Source: Acidobacteriota bacterium (GTDB taxonomy: Bacteria; Acidobacteriota; Terriglobia; Terriglobales; Acidobacteriaceae). Taken from it: 12,386 nt of DNA. Position numbers and translations under genes: made by a program. The stretch covers positions 1 through 12,386 of the forward strand of contig JAJZFR010000003.1 of assembly GCA_021805265.1 (NCBI GenBank). Direction: 5' to 3'. The notes below the pieces were generated by a model. It searched no databases. It was given only the letters and a program-made list of their open reading frames with translations, and was not told the DNA's origin. This document shows positions 8,587 to 12,386 of the stretch, in pieces; positions within the stretch are counted from its first letter, which is position 1, and every line of letters starts with the position of its first letter.

Positions 8587-9441
8587 TTACTTGCGGATGC
8601 GGAAGTTATATGCGACGCCGAACGAGACGATCGGGTAGGTGTGCAGCGGCTGAATGTCGCTCTGGTAGGTGGAGACCTGCGCCGCGAGGTTCGACTGCAC
8701 GGTGGGGTCGGTAGCCACGTTGACGCAGTTCAGGCCGTTCACGTCGCAGACCTCGCCAGTCAGATTCAGCGCAATGGTCGGTGTCTGAATGAACGCGACG
8801 CCGACCTCGAAGGGAAAGGACCAGTGTCGTCCGGAGGAGGGAAACAGGTTGCCGATGCCAGCGGTAATCGTCGGCGCGACGGACCCGTTGCCAAGGCCGA
8901 AAGTTCCAATGCCCTGCACCGCATTTGACCCCGAGGCCGAGTAATAGGTGATATTGTTCAGCGTAAAGCTGGTGCCCGCCGCAGCGGTAAAGACGGCGTT
9001 CGCCTGGTTCTGGTTATAGAACAGAATTCCCGGACTTAGCCGCAGCCAGTTATGAAACGGGTAGTAGTCGAGCGACGCGCCAGCGGAGGCCATATTCAGC
9101 GAGGCATTCACGTTGAACCCGTTGGTGCTGATGTTGTTGACGCTGAAATTCAAGAAGTTTCCCGTCGCGCGGAGGTTCAGGTATCGGTTCAGATTGGTCG
9201 CGGCGAGAAAACCGATGCCCAAAGGCGAAACGCCGACGCCAATTGCAACGCGTGAAAGGGGCTTGAGTCCAGCTTTCTTGAGTGTGCCGTTATTCTGCAT
9301 TGTTTGTGGGGCAGCGGCCTTTGTCTTTGGTCTGGCAGTTGACGGTGGATAGACATTGGGCGCGGTCATTGTCTGCGCCATGGCGGGCAGCAACATGAAG
9401 CCGCACAGCAAAAGCAGCACACTACTTCGGATTTTGGTCAA
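8587..9441 (-). CDS. Predicted outer-membrane beta-barrel-type protein, function unknown
   Basis: The product is 284 residues and I do not recognise a specific family. An N-terminal signal peptide (MTKIRSSVLLLLCGFMLLPAMAQ, cleaved near residue 22) sends it across the inner membrane. A basic Pro/Lys/Ala linker (about 27-60) precedes many short alternating strands: VAIGVGVSPLGIGFLAATNL, YLNLRATGNFLNF, ASAGASLDYYP. It ends PIVSFGVAYNFRIRK, the alternating hydrophobic pattern of a last barrel strand. LTGEVCDVNGLNCVNV carries its only two cysteines outside the signal peptide, likely a disulfide loop. The start is TTG at 9441; GAGGAG (minus strand, 9449-9454) sits 7 bases upstream and supports it. 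Asn/Ala/Ser-rich barrel proteins of this look are common in acidobacteria. It is transcribed alone toward the shared terminator. Barrel assignment is inferred from pattern. Confidence 0.75.
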   Translation of the reverse strand: MTKIRSSVLLLLCGFMLLPAMAQTMTAPNVYPPSTARPKTKAAAPQTMQNNGTLKKAGLKPLSRVAIGVGVSPLGIGFLAATNLNRYLNLRATGNFLNFSVNNISTNGFNVNASLNMASAGASLDYYPFHNWLRLSPGILFYNQNQANAVFTAAAGTSFTLNNITYYSASGSNAVQGIGTFGLGNGSVAPTITAGIGNLFPSSGRHWSFPFEVGVAFIQTPTIALNLTGEVCDVNGLNCVNVATDPTVQSNLAAQVSTYQSDIQPLHTYPIVSFGVAYNFRIRK

Positions 9442-9631
9442 GGCAGGTCTCCTCTGAAAAATAGATCAATGATTGAACACATCTCGAAGACAGCCCGAAG
9501 GAATTCGATCCAACCACGATCAGGACTTCCTCCGGACTCCATCAAGAGTGAGTAGAGCGCGTCCGCAGCGCAACATGGGACAATCGGAATTTATACGGAT
9601 GCTTGAGCAAAATTAGCATTTCGCTGTGCGT

Positions 9632-10738
9632 ATGAATACACCGGAGAAAAAAATATATGCAGGGGAACCGTGCTTGACAACAAAAACGCACTCGAATGCT
9701 GAAGTGGGAAACAAGGAAGATGCGTCCTATTTGAATTCGCTCCGTTCGAGCCTTCTCGACTGGTTCCGTTTGAAGCAGCGACGACTACCGTGGCGTGACA
9801 CACGCGACCCCTACGCGATCTGGGTGTCTGAGGTCATGCTCCAGCAGACGCGGGTGGCCGCGGTGAGCGAGCGGTACGTGGCGTTTCTTGAGCGTTTTCC
9901 GACGGTTTTCAATCTGGCCGCCGCTACGGAGGCTGAAGTTCTGACTCTCTGGAGCGGTCTGGGCTACTATCGTCGCGCGCGCCAGCTCCATTGCGCCGCC
10001 CGACAGATCGTCGAACATAAGGCGGGAGAGATTCCCACAACTGCGGGCGAGTTACTTCTCTTGCCGGGTATTGGCAAATACACGGCCGCCGCTGTCGCCA
10101 GCATCGCATATAGCGAACCCATCGCCGCCATTGACGGTAACGTGGAGCGGGTCGTGCAGCGCCTGCGAGGATGGGGCAGTGAAGGCGCATCTGACCAGCC
10201 CGCCATAGCTCGACATATCTCCGCCGAGGCGCAGCGCCTGCTTGATCCTGCTGCGCCGGGCGACTGGAACCAGGCCATGATGGAGCTGGGCGCGACCGTC
10301 TGCCTTCCGCGTGCGCCGCGCTGCGCCGATTGCCCGATCGTTTCCTTCTGCGCTACGCGCGGCGAGCACGTTACCCCAAAGCGCGCGCCCATGCGCTCTG
10401 AGTCTGTAGCCTACGCGCTCGTCGTGCGCAGCCGGGGCAAGACGAAACAAGTCCTGCTCGTCCAGCGGCCAGCCGAAGAAACGGTCATGCCGGGGATGTG
10501 GGAACTGCCACTCGATACAGGGGACCATTCCCCAGCCGCACCGATGCTCAAACTCCGCCACGCTATCATGCAGGTGAATTACAAAGTGGAGATTTATTCT
10601 GCAACAGCGAATGGTGTATCGGTCGATGGCAAAAAACATCGCTGGGTGGATGCTCGAAGCGCCGCAAAGTTGCCGCTGACCGGACTCGCGCGCAAGACGC
10701 TGCTACAGTCGGGAATGCTGAACGATGACCGTCCGTAA
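9632..10738 (+). CDS. mutY: A/G-specific adenine DNA glycosylase MutY
   Basis: The product is 368 residues from ATG 9632, close to family size. MutY removes adenine mispaired with 8-oxoguanine in base excision repair. Seen in order: LPWRDTRDPYAIWVSEVMLQQTR (catalytic Glu67), the helix-hairpin-helix LLPGIGKYTAAAV (143-155; Tyr150), the catalytic Asp168 in IDGNVERV, and the iron-sulfur loop C224-x6-C231-x2-C234-x5-C240. A NUDIX-like C-terminal domain (about 255-365) contains LLVQRP and MPGMWELP and normally recognises 8-oxoguanine. The start is uncertain: neither GTG 9626 nor ATG 9632 has a ribosome binding site, whereas TTG 9674 has AGGGGA (9661-9666) 7 bases upstream and would shorten the protein to 354 residues, nearer the usual family start. 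Function is certain. Confidence 0.95.
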   Translation: MNTPEKKIYAGEPCLTTKTHSNAEVGNKEDASYLNSLRSSLLDWFRLKQRRLPWRDTRDPYAIWVSEVMLQQTRVAAVSERYVAFLERFPTVFNLAAATEAEVLTLWSGLGYYRRARQLHCAARQIVEHKAGEIPTTAGELLLLPGIGKYTAAAVASIAYSEPIAAIDGNVERVVQRLRGWGSEGASDQPAIARHISAEAQRLLDPAAPGDWNQAMMELGATVCLPRAPRCADCPIVSFCATRGEHVTPKRAPMRSESVAYALVVRSRGKTKQVLLVQRPAEETVMPGMWELPLDTGDHSPAAPMLKLRHAIMQVNYKVEIYSATANGVSVDGKKHRWVDARSAAKLPLTGLARKTLLQSGMLNDDRP

Positions 10739-10827
10739 AAATCCGGATCCAACGCAGTGGGGCGCGCAGGAAGCACGGCGAGAGATTAGCATAGAGACAG
10801 GCGCTCGGTTCGCGGCGCGCAACCACC

Positions 10828-10868
10828 CCGAATATCCGCAATTGCAGGTTCGGAAACTACGATTTTTT
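10828..10868 (+). terminator. Weak terminator-like hairpin after mutY
   Basis: CCGAA (10828-10832) and TTCGG (10849-10853) can pair around an interior that holds the palindrome GCAATTGC; six T residues follow at 10863-10868. The stem is short and the T run is 9 bases away, so this could be chance or part of the osmC leader. Confidence 0.25.
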
Positions 10869-10900
10869 GACCGCCCCAAGCAGGGCAAGGAGCAATCACT

Positions 10901-11332
10901 ATGGCAAGCAAGGCAAGCGCAGTCTGGACAGGTTCCCTCAAAGAGGGCAAAGGCACGATCAGCACGGCAACCGGCGTCCTCTCAGACGCAAACTACTCCT
11001 TCCAGACGCGATTTGAAGGAGCCGACAGCGGCACCACCCCCGAGGAGCTGATCGCCGCCGCGCACGCAAGCTGCTTCTCGATGGCCCTCGGCGCACAGCT
11101 TGGCGGAGCAGGCTTTACCCCCGCCAAAATCGAGACCCACGCGGCCGTCACCCTGGGCAAGGTCGAGGGCGGCTTCGCCATCACCCGCATCGCCCTGACC
11201 ACCACTGCCGAAGTGCCCGGCGCAACCAAGGAAGCCTTCGACACCGCCGCCGCCAACGCCAAATCCGGCTGCCCGATCTCGAAGCTCTTCGCCAACAACA
11301 CGGAGATCGTGCTCGACGCAAAACTGGTCTGA
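10901..11332 (+). CDS. osmC: OsmC/Ohr-family thiol peroxidase
   Basis: The 143-residue product has the standard family length. OsmC proteins are cytoplasmic dimers that reduce organic hydroperoxides (and hydrogen peroxide less well) with a pair of cysteines, recycled by dihydrolipoyl or similar thiols. The two redox cysteines are visible: Cys58 in PEELIAAAHASCFSMAL and Cys124 in KSGCPISKLF; Glu49 of the conserved TPEEL also matches. The LIAAAHASCFSMAL helix and the ending C-P-I-S-K are more OsmC-like than Ohr-like. ATG 10901 follows AAGGAG (10887-10892) with 8-base spacing. The gene lies 162 bases after mutY, another oxidative-damage gene, but a weak terminator-like hairpin lies between and no shared control is shown. 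The downstream hairpin probably ends its transcript. Confidence 0.93.
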   Translation: MASKASAVWTGSLKEGKGTISTATGVLSDANYSFQTRFEGADSGTTPEELIAAAHASCFSMALGAQLGGAGFTPAKIETHAAVTLGKVEGGFAITRIALTTTAEVPGATKEAFDTAAANAKSGCPISKLFANNTEIVLDAKLV

Positions 11333-11339
11333 GCTGGCG

Positions 11340-11386
11340 CGCAAAAGCGGGTCGGAGTGTATTTGACACGCTGACCCGCTTTTGCG
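11340..11386 (+). terminator. 14-bp perfect inverted repeat after osmC, probable terminator
   Basis: CGCAAAAGCGGGTC (11340-11353) and GACCCGCTTTTGCG (11373-11386) are perfect complements. Inside the 19-base loop GTGT (11357-11360) can pair with ACAC (11366-11369). It starts 7 bases after the osmC stop. There is no T tract after the stem, so it may act as a factor-assisted terminator or a 3' mRNA-stabilising hairpin. The loop also contains TTGACA (11363-11368). Confidence 0.6.
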
Positions 11387-11436
11387 AAACTCGTAACTGC
11401 TGCCAATCTGAAAAGCAACTCAGATGCAAGGCCCGT

Positions 11437-11523
11437 GCCGAAGTGGCGGAATTGGCAGACGCGCATGGTTCAGGTCCATGTACTCGCAAGGGTGTGGAGG
11501 TTCAAGTCCTCTCTTCGGCACCA
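11437..11523 (+). tRNA. tRNA-Leu (anticodon CAG)
   Basis: This is a complete 87-base tRNA with encoded CCA (11521-11523). The acceptor GCCGAAG (11437-11443) pairs with CTTCGGC (11513-11519), discriminator A11520. The D arm has the GGCGGAATTGGCAGACGC pattern of leucine tRNAs. The anticodon stem CATGG/CCATG frames loop TTCAGGT with CAG at 11471-11473, reading CUG codons. A long variable arm (around 11480-11496) is typical of class II tRNA-Leu. The T arm is GGAGG-TTCAAGT-CCTCT. Confidence 0.97.
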
Positions 11524-11670
11524 GATGTTTTGCTACCAAATCCTGTTTCAAAGCCCTTTCCAATCAGTTTTCGTCTGTTTCCCTGCTGCTCTGCGAGCGG
11601 CTGGGAAGCAGGCGTCGTTCTGCCCATTCGATTTTGCGTTTTCCGGGTTGCCTGAGCTTGCAGGGAGGAG

Positions 11671-12386
11671 TTACTTTCGCTTCCAGCGGACTCCGTCGCG
11701 GCTGTCTTCGAGGATCACGCCGAGGCTTGCGAGCTGGTCGCGAATCTCGTCGGAGCGCCGGAAGTTACGCTGCTTCCGCGCCAGGTTGCGCTCGGCGATG
11801 CGGGCTTCGATGTCAGCGTCGGTGAGGGTACTCTGCGCGATCAGCTCCGGCGCAACCAGGTCCATTTTGCCGTTGGCCTCGGCCCAGGCGAGCGCCGCTC
11901 GCGTCGGCTCGGCATCGTGATCGTCGATCACGGAAAATACTGAGTCAAAGGCATCGAGAACGCGCAGAATCGCCTTGCGGTCGTCGGCCTTCATCTGGGC
12001 CCGATTGGGCGCGTTTTGGTCGGGCGTATTTTGATCGGGCGTGTTTTGATCGAGCGCGGTATTGCCCAATCGGACTAGGTCAAAGATGGGGGCGCGGGCT
12101 TCGGCGGTGTTCAGATCGTTTTCGAGCGCGGCTCGAAACTCCTGATGGGCGCGCGCGGCCGCCGCAGTCATGGCTTCCGTTGCGCCGGAGGCCAGATTTG
12201 CCGCTTTCAGGCGCGCGACAAAGGTGCGCAGGCGATCAACGGCACTGGTGGCTTCGATCAGGCCGTCGAAGGTGAAATTCAACTGGTGGCGATAGGGAAC
12301 GGAGATCAGCGCCAGGCGAATCGCCGACGCCTTGTAGCCCTTGAGCAGCAGGTCGCGAAGGGTATAGAAATTGCCCTCGGACTTGG
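11671..12386 (-). CDS. cysS: Cysteinyl-tRNA synthetase, C-terminal part (5' end outside window)
   Basis: The frame is open from the window edge and ends with TAA at 11673-11671, giving about 237 residues. It starts inside the KMSKS catalytic loop (KSEGNFYTLRDLL), followed by KASAIRLALISVPYRHQLNFTFDGL, the conserved class I CysS stem. The C-terminal anticodon-binding and DALR-like region runs on to IEARIAERNLARKQRNFRRSDEIRDQL and finishes ILEDSRDGVRWKRK, the classic CysS ending. CysS charges tRNA-Cys in the cytoplasm and is essential. An unusual feature is a DQNTP-DQNTP-DQNAP insertion between the NDLNTAEA helix region and the ADDRKAILRVLDAFD segment, encoded by a tandem 15-bp repeat. The gene converges on tRNA-Leu; I saw no clear terminator in the 147-base gap 11524-11670. 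Confidence 0.97.
   Translation of the reverse strand, partial: KSEGNFYTLRDLLLKGYKASAIRLALISVPYRHQLNFTFDGLIEATSAVDRLRTFVARLKAANLASGATEAMTAAAARAHQEFRAALENDLNTAEARAPIFDLVRLGNTALDQNTPDQNTPDQNAPNRAQMKADDRKAILRVLDAFDSVFSVIDDHDAEPTRAALAWAEANGKMDLVAPELIAQSTLTDADIEARIAERNLARKQRNFRRSDEIRDQLASLGVILEDSRDGVRWKRK
12011..12055 (-). repeat. Three-unit 15-bp tandem repeat inside cysS
   Basis: Units at 12011-12025, 12026-12040 and 12041-12055 differ by a few bases and each encodes a five-residue unit on the minus strand (DQNTP, DQNTP, DQNAP). The 15-bp period keeps the reading frame. It sits at a surface-loop position between helices, so copy number could vary between strains without loss of function. Confidence 0.85.

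Noticed and set aside
10725..11051. 108-residue plus-strand open frame overlapping the end of mutY and the start of osmC
   Set aside because: Its second half lies inside osmC in another frame and reads as low-complexity Arg/Ser/Pro; the first half has no domain or binding site.
11424..11920. Open frames across the tRNA-Leu and cysS end on the plus strand
   Set aside because: They run through a complete tRNA and antisense to cysS, with no protein family signature.

Overview
The window looks like chromosome of an acidobacterium, probably Terriglobia/Acidobacteriaceae. This is inferred from overall protein flavour (tandem secreted TldD/PmbA-like proteins, a Tes-like radical SAM protein, an Ala/Asn-rich outer-membrane-type protein) and a GC-rich background; there is no rRNA to confirm it. 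Most of it is single-copy housekeeping DNA with short gaps. One two-gene block differs in base composition.

Layout. 1-626 is the 3' end of a TldD/PmbA-family gene. It overlaps by ATGA a second, secreted family member (623-2281) that lacks the HExxxH metal motif. 2341-4550 is a visibly less GC-rich two-gene operon with an ATGA overlap: an AlbA_2/Schlafen-type plus GHKL-ATPase (RecG-like C-terminus) protein, followed by a ParA-type ATPase with no ParB. Its first gene is preceded by a good ribosome binding site that serves an in-frame four-codon leader ending in TGA. Six bases after the ParA stop begins a well-formed fluoride riboswitch (about 4557-4617). It controls the fluoride channel gene crcB (4649-5071), probably by hiding the ribosome binding site. 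A structured 126-base convergent gap then leads to an rlpA-like lipoprotein gene on the minus strand (5198-5959), whose product has Asn in place of the catalytic His.

After a 453-base gap comes a 697-residue radical SAM enzyme (6413-8506) that resembles tetraether/membrane-spanning lipid synthases. It ends in a strong bidirectional terminator shared with a convergent outer-membrane-type protein gene (8587-9441). Next are mutY (9632-10738) and an osmC/ohr peroxidase gene (10901-11332) ending in a 14-bp perfect inverted repeat, then a complete tRNA-Leu(CAG) with encoded CCA (11437-11523). The window closes with the minus-strand C-terminal part of cysS (11671 to the end), which carries a three-unit 15-bp in-frame tandem repeat.

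How they work together: crcB with its riboswitch forms a self-contained fluoride-export unit. The AlbA_2-GHKL/ParA pair is translationally coupled and probably acts as one system, possibly a transferred accessory or defence-type module; that role is inference. mutY and osmC both counter oxidative damage but have separate signals. The remaining genes show no functional linkage in this window.
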